Positions 36,062-44,613 of a stretch of 47,450 nucleotides of DNA are shown piece after piece (the stretch's first letter is position 1; each line of letters opens with the position of its first letter). Source of the stretch: JAIRVZ01 sp031553755 (GTDB lineage Bacteria > Bacteroidota > Bacteroidia > Bacteroidales > Azobacteroidaceae); assembly GCA_031553755.1 (NCBI GenBank), contig JAVBKZ010000095.1, positions 1 through 47,450 on the forward strand. Reading direction: 5' to 3'. The notes below the pieces were generated by a model that was given only the letters and a program-made list of their open reading frames with translations, had not been told where the DNA came from and ran no database searches. Made by a program: the position numbers and the translations under genes.

Positions 36062-36068
36062 AAAAACA

Positions 36069-36638
36069 ATGGATATAAAATATAAAATTACCTTTTACTC
36101 CGATTGGCATTGTGGTTCAGGATTATCCTCCGGCGCTGATCTGGATTTATTAGTTATCAAAGATCAAAATGGACTTCCATTTGTGCCGGGAAAAACAATT
36201 AAAGGTTTGCTTCGGGAAGCTGTGGTTGATATTGCAAATTTGTCGGGTAATGGAGATGAAGCTAAAATCAATGAATTATTTGGCTTGTTTGATTCAAAGG
36301 AAAAGGCAGAGAAAGGATTGTGCTTTTTTACAAACGCCATTATCAAAGAAGACCTAGGCAATGCAATTAAAGATGCCCAAATTCAGGAATATTTATTTAA
36401 TTCGATAGCCTCCACTGCAATTGATGAAAATGGAATTGCTGAAGCACATAGTTTACGGAAAATGCAGGTCTGTGTTCCTTGCAAATTGGAAGGGCAGATA
36501 TTGGATGTTCCGGGAGATTGCCAGCTGCTTTTGGAAAATGGATTAAAATATATTAAACGATTAGGACAAAACCGTAATCGTGGATTGGGAAGATGTACCT
36601 TTTCTATTATTGAAAACGAGAAAGGAGGTCAAGCATGA
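36069..36638 (+). CDS. Csm3-like Cas7 RAMP subunit
   Basis: A 189-residue single-domain Cas7 protein. SDWHCGSGLSSGADLDLLVI and KDQNGLPFVPGKTIKGLLRE form the Cas7 pattern; Asp26 aligns by eye with the Csm3 Asp that cuts target RNA. The Gly-rich C-terminal loop is KRLGQNRNRGLGRC. It should bind the crRNA as part of the backbone filament and cleave bound RNA at 6-base steps. It overlaps the csx10 start by 4 bp and has a strong Shine-Dalgarno site. Confidence 0.85.
   Translation: MDIKYKITFYSDWHCGSGLSSGADLDLLVIKDQNGLPFVPGKTIKGLLREAVVDIANLSGNGDEAKINELFGLFDSKEKAEKGLCFFTNAIIKEDLGNAIKDAQIQEYLFNSIASTAIDENGIAEAHSLRKMQVCVPCKLEGQILDVPGDCQLLLENGLKYIKRLGQNRNRGLGRCTFSIIENEKGGQA
36621..36628 (+). promoter_or_regulatory. 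Strong Shine-Dalgarno sequence before csx10
   Basis: AAAGGAGG, 6 bases before the ATG at 36635, inside the end of the preceding gene. Confidence 0.85.
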
Positions 36639-38152
36639 AAACATTGACATTCAAATGTACTTTGCTCACCGATGTAGTACTTAACCAAAAAGCAGCTACT
36701 GAAGGTAATCAGGAAAGTCTGGATTTTATTCCGGGAAGTAATTTTTTAGGCATTGCGGCCGGAGAGTTGTATTATGATGAAGAACATCCCAGACCCACGC
36801 ATTTGGATTTGGAAAAATGTTTGGAAATTTTTCATGCAGGGAAAGTGCGGTTTGGCGATGCTCATCCTGAGCAAAACAACCAACGTTCTCTTCGTGTTCC
36901 GGCTTCCATGTATTATCCGAAATTGAAAAATCAAGAAGGGTTTTATGTTCATCATACAGCTAATTCCGATGATAGTGATTTTAAATCATTTCAACCCAAG
37001 CAATGCCGAACAGGGTTTTATGTATTTGAAAATAATCGAGGATTGGAAGTGAATGTGGAAAAATCGTTTGCTATTAAATCGGCTTATGATTCAAACAAAC
37101 GTCGATCAGAAGATGGTAAAATGTACGGCTACCAGTCATTATTACCCAATAGTACATGGTTGTTCGATGTCGTTTTTGAAGATGAAACGCTGATTGAGCC
37201 TGTTCAAAAAGCGTTGGAAGGTCGGAAGAGAATTGGTCGATCACGTACAGCCCAATATGGATTGGTGCAAATAGAATTAGTCAATAATACTCCAATTATT
37301 GAGCAATCAAACCAAAAACGTGATTATGTATTGGTTTATGCCGATGCCCGGTTGATTTTTTTAGACGATTATGGAATCCCTACTTTTCAACCTAAAGCTG
37401 AAGATTTAGGCTTTACCGGAGGGAAAATCAATTGGGAAAAATCGCAAATCCGTACATTTCAATATGCTCCTTGGAATTTTAAACGACAAGCCCGCGATAC
37501 CGACCGTTGTGGTATTGAAAAAGGCAGTGTGTTTTATGTAGAAAAAAATAGCGAATCCTTAAATTTCAGCCATAATAACAACGTATTTGTAGGCAGTTAT
37601 TTGAGTGAAGGATTTGGAAAAATCATCATCAATCCCGCGTTTTTGGATGCAGACGAAAAAGGGATGTCGGTTTATAAGTTGCAAAAAGAGGATAAGAAAA
37701 GTGTTGAAAAGAATGCAGGAATCTCTCATCCTAATGTATTATTTCAATTTCTCAAAGCTAAAGAAAAAGAGCAAGAGGCTCTGAATGAGATTTATAAATT
37801 TGTTAATGAATTTGTTAACGACCATGAAGCGAAATTTACCAAAGCCGCTTTTGCTTCGCAATGGGGAACTATTCGACAAATAGCCATGCAAAACAAAACG
37901 AAAGCAGCATTGGAACGAGAATTATTTACAAAACAGGAAAATAGGAATGGGAAAACCGTTGATACTGCATACCTTAAACATGGAGTAGCTAAAGACAAAT
38001 GGAATGAACACAAACGTTTGGAGGAATTTGAAAAATTCTTTAAAGAAAAACTAACTGAAAAAAATGCGCAGTTGGTATTAATTAATTTAGCTGCCGAAAT
38101 GGCTAAGATATGTAGCAACAATAATAAGGAGGAAAAGAAAAATGGAAAATAA
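36635..38152 (+). CDS. csx10: Csx10-like Cas5-type subunit (type III-D marker)
   Basis: A 505-residue RAMP protein. The N-terminal domain (about 1-215) has LTDVVLNQKAATEGNQESLD, FIPGSNFLGIAAGELYYDEE, VRFGDAHPE and the loop RKRIGRSRTAQYGLVQIEL. The middle (QYAPWNFKRQARDTDRCGIE, GSVFYVEK, YLSEGFGKIIINPAFL) is a second RAMP-like half. The C-terminal part is a charged helical region. Order and motifs match Csx10, the Cas5-like subunit that holds the crRNA 5' tag in subtype III-D. It ends 11 bp inside the next gene. Confidence 0.78.
   Translation: MKTLTFKCTLLTDVVLNQKAATEGNQESLDFIPGSNFLGIAAGELYYDEEHPRPTHLDLEKCLEIFHAGKVRFGDAHPEQNNQRSLRVPASMYYPKLKNQEGFYVHHTANSDDSDFKSFQPKQCRTGFYVFENNRGLEVNVEKSFAIKSAYDSNKRRSEDGKMYGYQSLLPNSTWLFDVVFEDETLIEPVQKALEGRKRIGRSRTAQYGLVQIELVNNTPIIEQSNQKRDYVLVYADARLIFLDDYGIPTFQPKAEDLGFTGGKINWEKSQIRTFQYAPWNFKRQARDTDRCGIEKGSVFYVEKNSESLNFSHNNNVFVGSYLSEGFGKIIINPAFLDADEKGMSVYKLQKEDKKSVEKNAGISHPNVLFQFLKAKEKEQEALNEIYKFVNEFVNDHEAKFTKAAFASQWGTIRQIAMQNKTKAALERELFTKQENRNGKTVDTAYLKHGVAKDKWNEHKRLEEFEKFFKEKLTEKNAQLVLINLAAEMAKICSNNNKEEKKNGK
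38126..38132 (+). promoter_or_regulatory. Strong Shine-Dalgarno sequence before the double-Cas7 gene
   Basis: AAGGAGG, 9 bases before the ATG at 38142, inside the end of csx10. Confidence 0.8.
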
Positions 38153-39488
38153 AGATCATATTGTAAAATATAGCCATCGTTTTTTAGCTCGTATTATTAT
38201 ACAAGCGGAAACGCCTTTATCCATAGGGTCAGGAGAAAAGGATATTATGACAGATCATTTAGTTGCCCGTGACGTAAATGGGTTACCCTACATTCCGGGA
38301 ACGGCATTAGCAGGAATCATTAGACATGCTATTGGGAAAGAAAAAGCTGATTTGTTTTTTGGCAAAGACGGAAAAGATGGCGAAGGTTCTCAAATTTTAT
38401 TTTCATCAGCCCAACTCATCGGAAAAGATAACAAAGCCATCGAAGGGCTTTTGCTGGTTGGTCATAAGGATGAATTTTTAGAGCATTTTGATAATTTACC
38501 CATAAGGCAACATGTACGAATGACGGATAAGGGAACAGCAGCCGCCCATGGAAAATTCGATGGCGAAGTTGTATATAAAGGAACTCGTTTTTGTTTTGAA
38601 ATGGAAATGCTTTCGGAAAAAGGAAATAATGAAAATTTATTTAATGAATGCTTAGGCAAATTAGTATCAAGTTCATTCACAATTGGTTCTGGAACCCGTT
38701 CTGGATATGGAGAATGCAGTGTACAGGAATGTAAAAAAGCGATATTTGATTTGACTAAACCCGGAGAGTTACAAAAATATCTTGATAAGACCTCTTCTTT
38801 AAATGATTCATTTTGGAATAATATTGGAGATGTAAAAAATGAATTGGAGCCCCAAAATCAGGAATGGACTATTTATCAATTTGATTTGCAGCCTGACGAT
38901 TTCTTTTTATTTGGTTCCGGTTTCGGCAATGATAATGCAGATATGACACCGGTAACCGAATCTGTCATAGATTGGAGTTCAGGAAATCCTGAAATTAAAG
39001 AAAATTACATTCTAATTCCGGGAAGTTCGGTAAAAGGCGCATTGTCTCATCGAGTAGCTTTTTACTACAATAAGCTAAATGATTGGTTTGTTGGTAATGA
39101 GAATGCTAAAATTGGAGAAGACAACGAAGCTGTCAGGGCTTTGTTTGGTTTTGCTATTAACAGCAAAGAAATAAAAAGAGGCAATGTTATAATCTCAGAC
39201 ATTATTAAATACCAATTGGGTGAAAAAAATAAGAAAGTTTTGAATCATGTCGCGATTGATCGATTTACAGGTGGAGCCATAGATGGAGCTTTGTTTTCCG
39301 AAGAAGTAATCTACGGTGGAGATAGTCAACAATACACATTATTAATTAAAGTTCATAATGAAGCTTTCAAAACAGAGAAGGTAAAAGAATCTTTTGAAGC
39401 GGCATTGGATGATATTAAATCAGGAATGCTCCCGTTAGGTGGCGGAGTAAATCGCGGTCACGGGTGTTTTCGGGAACTTGGAAAATAA
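38142..39488 (+). CDS. RAMP protein with two fused Cas7-like domains
   Basis: A 448-residue protein. Domain 1 (about 10-205) reads IQAETPLSIGSGEKDIMTDH, LVARDVNGLPYIPGTALAGI, then FTIGSGTRSGYGEC. Asp38 aligns by eye with the Csm3 catalytic Asp. Domain 2 (about 235-448) reads FLFGSGFGNDNADMTPVTES, YILIPGSSVKGALSHRVA, VAIDRFTGGAIDGALFSEE and LPLGGGVNRGHGCFREL. The double-Cas7 layout is typical of III-D type backbones, where fusions replace several separate subunits. It is translated with its own Shine-Dalgarno sequence and is followed 13 bp later by the small subunit gene. Confidence 0.85.
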   Translation: MENKDHIVKYSHRFLARIIIQAETPLSIGSGEKDIMTDHLVARDVNGLPYIPGTALAGIIRHAIGKEKADLFFGKDGKDGEGSQILFSSAQLIGKDNKAIEGLLLVGHKDEFLEHFDNLPIRQHVRMTDKGTAAAHGKFDGEVVYKGTRFCFEMEMLSEKGNNENLFNECLGKLVSSSFTIGSGTRSGYGECSVQECKKAIFDLTKPGELQKYLDKTSSLNDSFWNNIGDVKNELEPQNQEWTIYQFDLQPDDFFLFGSGFGNDNADMTPVTESVIDWSSGNPEIKENYILIPGSSVKGALSHRVAFYYNKLNDWFVGNENAKIGEDNEAVRALFGFAINSKEIKRGNVIISDIIKYQLGEKNKKVLNHVAIDRFTGGAIDGALFSEEVIYGGDSQQYTLLIKVHNEAFKTEKVKESFEAALDDIKSGMLPLGGGVNRGHGCFRELGK

Positions 39489-39494
39489 AGGAGG
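39487..39494 (+). promoter_or_regulatory. Shine-Dalgarno sequence that decides the small-subunit start
   Basis: AAAGGAGG, 7 bases before ATG 39502. It favours this start over the in-frame ATG at 39478, which lies inside the preceding gene. Confidence 0.85.
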
Positions 39495-39501
39495 AATCAA
39501 A

Positions 39502-39966
39502 ATGAACAGAAAAATTGAAATAAGAGAGTTAATAGCATTATCTCAAAAAGAACAATACGTTGGTTATTTATGGGTAAGCGACAAGAAAGAGCCTAAAGAA
39601 TACCATAATCCCTCAGATGTGAGTGTCTTTTTGAAGGATTTTGCGGATGATAAAAATCCGTTTATCATTGAAGGACAATTGTATAGTGAAGTCGCAAAAA
39701 AATCATATAGCATTAAGTATGTGGACGGAAATTATATTATTGTTGAATACGGTCTGAAAAATACCCCAAACGATTGGGCGAACTTGAAAGAAAAAGATCT
39801 AAAGAAATTTATTCCCAATCGTATAGCTGCATCTAAAATTGTGTTTCTACAATTTTGGGAACCTGTAAAAGATGAATTTTGCCTGAATATGGAGGTTTTA
39901 CAACCTGCTGCTTTGGCATTTGTAGGATTTGAATATGAAACTAAAAAAGAAAAGGAGGGAAAATAA
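39502..39966 (+). CDS. Type III CRISPR-associated small protein (TIGR04423/Csx19-like)
   Basis: A 154-residue protein. The motifs EQYVGYLWVSDKKEPKEYHN, IPNRIAASKIVFLQFWEPVK and MEVLQPAALAFVGFEYE match what I recall of the TIGR04423 family of Bacteroidetes type III loci. Position suggests it is the equivalent of Csx19 of III-D systems, possibly the small subunit that lies along the crRNA-target duplex; this is inference. The start at 39502 is chosen because AAAGGAGG lies just before it. It sits 1 bp before the next coding region. Confidence 0.65.
   Translation: MNRKIEIRELIALSQKEQYVGYLWVSDKKEPKEYHNPSDVSVFLKDFADDKNPFIIEGQLYSEVAKKSYSIKYVDGNYIIVEYGLKNTPNDWANLKEKDLKKFIPNRIAASKIVFLQFWEPVKDEFCLNMEVLQPAALAFVGFEYETKKEKEGK
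39951..39958 (+). promoter_or_regulatory. Shine-Dalgarno sequence that decides the TIGR03986-like start
   Basis: AAAGGAGG, 9 bases before ATG 39968. It favours this start over the in-frame ATG at 39929 inside the preceding gene. Confidence 0.85.
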
Positions 39967-39967
39967 A

Positions 39968-42043
39968 ATGACAACAATAAAAGCACCTTTCAATTTTGTG
40001 CCACTGTCCGAAAAAGTATTTTTCCCTGATTGGGCGGATAAAATATCACAAGATATCCCGTTTGAAGATGGCGAAAGCGGAACAATCGAATTAAAAATAA
40101 CAGCTGAAAGCCCTATATTTGTTCGCAATGGACATACAAAAGATGATGCCCAAAACAAAAATGAAACCTATAAATCATTCAGCAATATTGATGGGAAATA
40201 TTTTATTCCCGCCACATCCATCAAAGGAGCTATCCGGAATGTGTTGGAGATCATAAGTTTTGGGAAGATGACTCAAGTTGAAGATGATAATTTTGGGTTG
40301 CGAGATTTGAGCCCCTCTTCGGAAGGGAAGCAGTACCGTAATCTGATGAAAAAGCAACACTGTGGTTGGCTTCAGTTAAAAAATGGCAAATATACTTTAA
40401 GCGATTGTGGCGAACCTGGAAGAATTTCTTTGAGGACAATAGATGAAGAGTTAAAAACAAAATTAGAAGAATTTGTAAAAGAAAAACAAAATTTCAGAAA
40501 AGATTCAGGAAGAACAGCAAAAGCAAAATATATTAAAATGGGCAATGTGCCTTTGGATGGATTTTTTGAAAATGACGAAGATTTATCTGATGCGATGAAA
40601 AAAAAGAATCCTGTTGACAATCGTCTTTTTGTGAGATTTGGAAAAGAAAAAAAAGGTACTATTGTACTTACAGGACAATCTGGGGAACGAAAACAGGTTT
40701 ATGACAAGAAAACAGGAAAACTAAAGTGGACGGGGAAATTCTATGAATTTGTTTTTTTTGACAAAATAATGAAAGAGCTTTCTTTTGAAGAGAATGACAA
40801 AATAATAAAAAAATTTAAAACAGTTCATAAAAACTCGCCTGATTATGACGAGTTTTGGGGAATTAGATTAAAAAAAGGAGAAGAAATACCTGTATTTTTT
40901 CAGTTTGATCTAGAAAATAATTCAAAGATCCATAGTATAGGATTATCCTATTTGTACAAATATCCATTTAAAAAATCTGTTTATGATGGGATTCCTGATG
41001 AATTGAAGAATCGAGATACTATTTACATAGATACTTGTGAAGCGATTTTTGGACACATTTATTCTTCTCCATTGAAGGGTAGAGTACAATTTAGCCATGG
41101 AATGAGTGTATTAAATACTTGCAAAGAAGATGTACCTACCAATACGGTTTCTTCAACACCACATGCTTCGTTTTATCCATTATATCTTGGTTTATTTAAT
41201 GGAAAATTACAGAATTGGAATAATGCAGAAAGAATTGCTGGAAGAAAAAGATATCCCATTCGTAATACTTTGTTAAAAAACGATAGTGGCACAGAAAACA
41301 TGTCAGTTCCTCTAATTATGCTAAAAAAAGGAGCAGAATTCTCAGGTAAGATTCGTTTTCATAATCTTCGACCTGTTGAAATTGGGGCATTACTCTCGGC
41401 GATAAAATTTCACGGTATTCCTGACTGTTTTCATAGTCTCGGATACGGGAAACCGCTTGGCTATGGAAAGGTGAAGATAGAAGCTAAATTAATGAATAAT
41501 ACAGCAGAGAAAGAAAAATCATATATTCAAGTATTTGAAAATGAAATGAATTCATTTCTGAAATCAAGTTGGATTAATTCTCCTCAAATTTCCGAATTAC
41601 TGGCTATGGCTAAGGGAATTCCAACAGGAAGAGATAATGAGTTTGAATATCTTGTGATGTCAAATAAGCCAGAGGAGAATCAATTTAAAAAAGCTAAACA
41701 ACTATATGATTCAGAAAGTGATTATTTACAATCATTCACTCAAATTATTAAGAACACAAAAGAGAGGATACAGAATCGAGATACTGAAATTAGTAAAATA
41801 GAAAATAAAGTAGGATGGAAGATTATTGCGCATGAAGCATACCGAGCATTTATTAATGCTGATAATATTGTCTGCTTGTGGGATAAGGACAGAGAACGAA
41901 AAAAATACCTGAGATGCAAGTATAACTTATCAAGGCAAGATCAAAATGTGATTGATGGAAACATGGTTGATGTAAAAATCATCAAAGTCAATGATGAATC
42001 AGTAGATATAGACATAATAAAAATTTATCCCCCAAAGTATTGA
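39968..42043 (+). CDS. RAMP-family backbone protein (TIGR03986-like)
   Basis: A 691-residue protein opening TTIKAPFNFVPLSEKVFFPD, the hallmark start of TIGR03986 proteins. The first Cas7-like fold has ITAESPIFVRNGHTKDDAQ and YFIPATSIKGAIRNVLEI. A second conserved block lies at about 355-505 (FGHIYSSPLKGRVQFSHGMS, FSGKIRFHNLRPVEIGALLS, LGYGKPLGYGKVKIEA). The C-terminal 180 residues are helical and charged. The function is presumably in the crRNA backbone. It stops 5 bp before the Card1-like gene and is the last gene in the locus with a strong Shine-Dalgarno site. Confidence 0.8.
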   Translation: MTTIKAPFNFVPLSEKVFFPDWADKISQDIPFEDGESGTIELKITAESPIFVRNGHTKDDAQNKNETYKSFSNIDGKYFIPATSIKGAIRNVLEIISFGKMTQVEDDNFGLRDLSPSSEGKQYRNLMKKQHCGWLQLKNGKYTLSDCGEPGRISLRTIDEELKTKLEEFVKEKQNFRKDSGRTAKAKYIKMGNVPLDGFFENDEDLSDAMKKKNPVDNRLFVRFGKEKKGTIVLTGQSGERKQVYDKKTGKLKWTGKFYEFVFFDKIMKELSFEENDKIIKKFKTVHKNSPDYDEFWGIRLKKGEEIPVFFQFDLENNSKIHSIGLSYLYKYPFKKSVYDGIPDELKNRDTIYIDTCEAIFGHIYSSPLKGRVQFSHGMSVLNTCKEDVPTNTVSSTPHASFYPLYLGLFNGKLQNWNNAERIAGRKRYPIRNTLLKNDSGTENMSVPLIMLKKGAEFSGKIRFHNLRPVEIGALLSAIKFHGIPDCFHSLGYGKPLGYGKVKIEAKLMNNTAEKEKSYIQVFENEMNSFLKSSWINSPQISELLAMAKGIPTGRDNEFEYLVMSNKPEENQFKKAKQLYDSESDYLQSFTQIIKNTKERIQNRDTEISKIENKVGWKIIAHEAYRAFINADNIVCLWDKDRERKKYLRCKYNLSRQDQNVIDGNMVDVKIIKVNDESVDIDIIKIYPPKY

Positions 42044-42048
42044 TAATT

Positions 42049-43170
42049 ATGAAAACACTATTAGTAACATTAGTTAGTAATCAGACCATTCCGAACATTC
42101 AGTTCATAAAAGAAATGCGTGATGAGAATACGCAGTATCTTTTTTTGAGTACAAAAAAAATGGAAAATGAATTTGCATGGATTGTGGATGCTTGTAAAAT
42201 TGAAAAATCACTCCAAACAGTAGTTGAAGTAAAAGAATACTCAATCATTGATATTCGTGAAAAATTAGATGGAATAAAAAACTTCGATGAATTTGATCGA
42301 ATTCTGGTGAATGTAACCGGTGGAACAAAAGTTATGTCGTTAACGGCAACCGATTATTTCAGGGATTTCAAAGCTGAAATCTATTATGTAACCGGAGTTG
42401 ATGGAACGATTTTGAAGATACACCCAAAGTCATCAGTTGTCGAAACCAATATTAAACACGAAATTTTGTTGCCCGAATATATTTCGGGTTACGGATTTTT
42501 GATGCAGGAAAGTAGCTTAAGTGGAGTCAATTATGAATATATCAAACGTTTTTTCTCATGGTTTTTACAAGACAGAAATACCACTCATAAGTCTATTATT
42601 TCCGATTTGCGAAAATATAGGGATAGCAAAATACTTTTGATTAGCCAAGTTACAGGTTTGTCTGCTTTTTTGGCTGAAATAGATTTTCCTTTATCCGATA
42701 TAGAAAGAAAAATATTGAAGAAAGCAGAGATAAAATTTCTTACAGGCGAATGGTTCGAAGAGTACATTTACTACCGTTTGAAAGAAGAATTATCTATTCA
42801 TGATGAAAATATTAAGAATGGAGCTATTTTGCGAAAAAACAACACTCCCAATGAATTTGATGTGATCTTCTTGTATAAAGGGACCTTGTACACAATTGAA
42901 TGTAAAACTTCAATTGTGAATCGTGGAGGAGACCCTAAAGCAAAGCCTCAAAATTTAATTACTGAAACTATATATAAAGCGGCAGCCTTGCAAAAGAATT
43001 TTGGATTGTTTTCCAAGTTTGCAATATTTACATTGAGTTCAAAAGAAAATGATGAAATTAGGGAAGTACATTTAAAAAGAGGAAAATTGTTTAATATCAA
43101 TGTTTTTACAAGAGAAGATTTAACACCTGATACTTCAATTGCTCAATTATTAAACATAAAATTATGCTAA
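42049..43170 (+). CDS. card1: Card1/Can2-type CARF nuclease (cyclic oligoadenylate effector)
   Basis: A 373-residue protein of the DUF1887/Card1 type. The N-terminal CARF domain (about 1-145) has TLLVTLVSNQTIPNIQFIKE and the ligand loop NVTGGTKVMSLTA (from residue 88). A winged-helix linker follows (about 150-230). The C-terminal PD-(D/E)xK nuclease has GEWFEEYIYYRLKEEL, Asp271 in NEFDVIF and Glu284-x-Lys286 in TIECKT. Card1 proteins cut single-stranded DNA and RNA when cyclic tetra-adenylate binds. All visible catalytic residues are intact. The ATG at 42049 is preferred over a TTG at 42040. It overlaps the next gene by 7 bp. Confidence 0.88.
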   Translation: MKTLLVTLVSNQTIPNIQFIKEMRDENTQYLFLSTKKMENEFAWIVDACKIEKSLQTVVEVKEYSIIDIREKLDGIKNFDEFDRILVNVTGGTKVMSLTATDYFRDFKAEIYYVTGVDGTILKIHPKSSVVETNIKHEILLPEYISGYGFLMQESSLSGVNYEYIKRFFSWFLQDRNTTHKSIISDLRKYRDSKILLISQVTGLSAFLAEIDFPLSDIERKILKKAEIKFLTGEWFEEYIYYRLKEELSIHDENIKNGAILRKNNTPNEFDVIFLYKGTLYTIECKTSIVNRGGDPKAKPQNLITETIYKAAALQKNFGLFSKFAIFTLSSKENDEIREVHLKRGKLFNINVFTREDLTPDTSIAQLLNIKLC

Positions 43171-43535
43171 TCAACCTATCCAACCATCCATCTGATAAAT
43201 GGGAAAAGCTGCAATTGGAAGCGGCATCAAAATACGGGGAAATTGTAGATATGCCTTTCCCGAATATTTTACCCGATTGGGATGACGCCGAAGTGGAAAC
43301 TCTTGTTATTGACTATTATACTCGATGTTTGGAGAAACTTCCGAAAGGAAGTCAAAATGCTGTGCATTTAGCGGGAGAATTTATTTTTTGTTTTCTTCTG
43401 GCACAAATGTTCTTAAAAGCGGGAGTAATATGTGTAACATCAACCTCCAAAAGAATCGTAAAAGAAGAAAATGGAGAAAAAATCTCAAAGTTTGAATTTG
43501 TAAGATTCAGAAATTATAAATTGATTGAATTATGA
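43164..43535 (+). CDS. Small Csx15/Csx20-like CRISPR accessory protein, candidate ring nuclease
   Basis: A 123-residue soluble protein: LINLSNHPSDKWEKLQLEAA, SKYGEIVDMPFPNILPDW, NAVHLAGEFIFCFLLAQMFL and CVTSTSKRIVKEENGEKISK, ending FEFVRFRNYKLIEL. The opening N.S.HP and the closing TSTxKRIV.....SKFxFVRFR resemble, from memory, small CARF-related proteins of the Csx15/Csx20 group found beside type III effectors. Such proteins are reported or proposed as ring nucleases that destroy cyclic oligoadenylate. It is translationally coupled to both neighbours (7-bp overlap with the Card1-like gene, 4-bp with the membrane CARF gene), so it is well placed to limit their activity. The function is inference. 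Confidence 0.6.
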   Translation: MLINLSNHPSDKWEKLQLEAASKYGEIVDMPFPNILPDWDDAEVETLVIDYYTRCLEKLPKGSQNAVHLAGEFIFCFLLAQMFLKAGVICVTSTSKRIVKEENGEKISKFEFVRFRNYKLIEL

Positions 43536-44608
43536 ACACGGCAACACATCGCAAAGTGAAGATTTTCGGAATAATATCATTGTTATCGGTTGTATTGATA
43601 GAGTTAGTTCTTGATAATATCCTAGTAACTCATGTTAATTTGGAGAGTCGTACTTTCAAATGGAAAGTTCTTATTTTGTCTACTGGGATATTAGGGTTCT
43701 CTGTTTCTTGGTATTATAACAGACTTTTTTTGTTCAGTAAAAACGAACTCACACACAAAAAAAATCGAGGAATTATTCCTTATTTCAATAAGTTGAAAAA
43801 TATTTTAAAGACATTGATAAAAAACTCTGTTACAGGGAATTTTTTGGACTTATTATTTGTTTTATTTTTTTTACTCCATTTAACGTGGGTGCCAGACTCT
43901 ATCTTTGATTATGTTAAAGGAGAGTACAATATTCTGCATCCCCTCATTTTCATCTCAGGACTATTTATTGGAGTCTTATTTAAACCTGAAATTTCAAAAA
44001 AAGAAACCCTAAATCCATTAGTGTTATTCACAGGAATCAGCAGTATTGATAAAAGAGGAAAGTATCCTAATACCATTTTTACAATTTTAGACACCTTGGT
44101 TTACGAAAGGACAAAAAAGGAGTATGACTGTCGTGAAATAGAAAAGATATTTGTGTTTATTGATTCGAATATAGAAATTCTAAAAACAGACGATATTGAT
44201 AGGCTTGGGGTATCAAGTGAAAACTGGAATCAACTTCTATCGAAAGATTTCGCCAAAAATGAAGATCGCATAGATGCAATAAAAAATGCATTAGGAGATA
44301 TGATCTTCTATATTACCAAAAGAAAAATTGATCTGCAAGTAATTGAATGCTCCTATGAAAAGATTCAAAACGCATTTGATAAGATTTCTATTGAGGTAAA
44401 TAGCTTATTGTTTGATAAATATAAAGATGAGCATTTAATATTCAACTTGACCCCTGGTAATAAAAATATTTCAATAGCTTTAGCATTAAATTCTATTCAA
44501 GGTAAAAGAAGAACTTGCTATATCCAACAAAAAGAAGGAAGTCCATTAGAAGTTGAAGAATTGGATGTATTTAAAATCAAAGATATTTTCTCAGAATTAA
44601 CAGATTAA
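43532..44608 (+). CDS. Membrane protein with four helices and a C-terminal CARF-like domain
   Basis: A 358-residue protein. Four hydrophobic helices lie at about 11-30 (IFGIISLLSVVLIELVLDNI), 44-62 (WKVLILSTGILGFSVSWYY), 104-122 (LDLLFVLFFLLHLTW) and 134-151 (LHPLIFISGLFIGVLF). The soluble part (about 160-358) looks like a CARF fold: a beta strand LVLFTGISSIDKRG at its start, and near its end LIFNLTPGNKNISIALALNS, in the place of the NxTGGTK ligand loop of CARF proteins. The layout recalls the Cam-type membrane CARF effectors, but with four helices. A role as a cyclic oligoadenylate-gated membrane effector is inferred. It follows the ring-nuclease candidate with a 4-bp overlap. Confidence 0.7.
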   Translation: MNTATHRKVKIFGIISLLSVVLIELVLDNILVTHVNLESRTFKWKVLILSTGILGFSVSWYYNRLFLFSKNELTHKKNRGIIPYFNKLKNILKTLIKNSVTGNFLDLLFVLFFLLHLTWVPDSIFDYVKGEYNILHPLIFISGLFIGVLFKPEISKKETLNPLVLFTGISSIDKRGKYPNTIFTILDTLVYERTKKEYDCREIEKIFVFIDSNIEILKTDDIDRLGVSSENWNQLLSKDFAKNEDRIDAIKNALGDMIFYITKRKIDLQVIECSYEKIQNAFDKISIEVNSLLFDKYKDEHLIFNLTPGNKNISIALALNSIQGKRRTCYIQQKEGSPLEVEELDVFKIKDIFSELTD

Positions 44609-44613
44609 CCACC

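Noticed and set aside
33464..42043. Classification as type III-B (Cmr) or III-A (Csm)
   Set aside because: The combination of Csx10, double-Cas7 and TIGR03986-like proteins with no recognisable Cmr1/Cmr6 or Csm2/Csm5 fits III-D better; formal typing needs profile searches.
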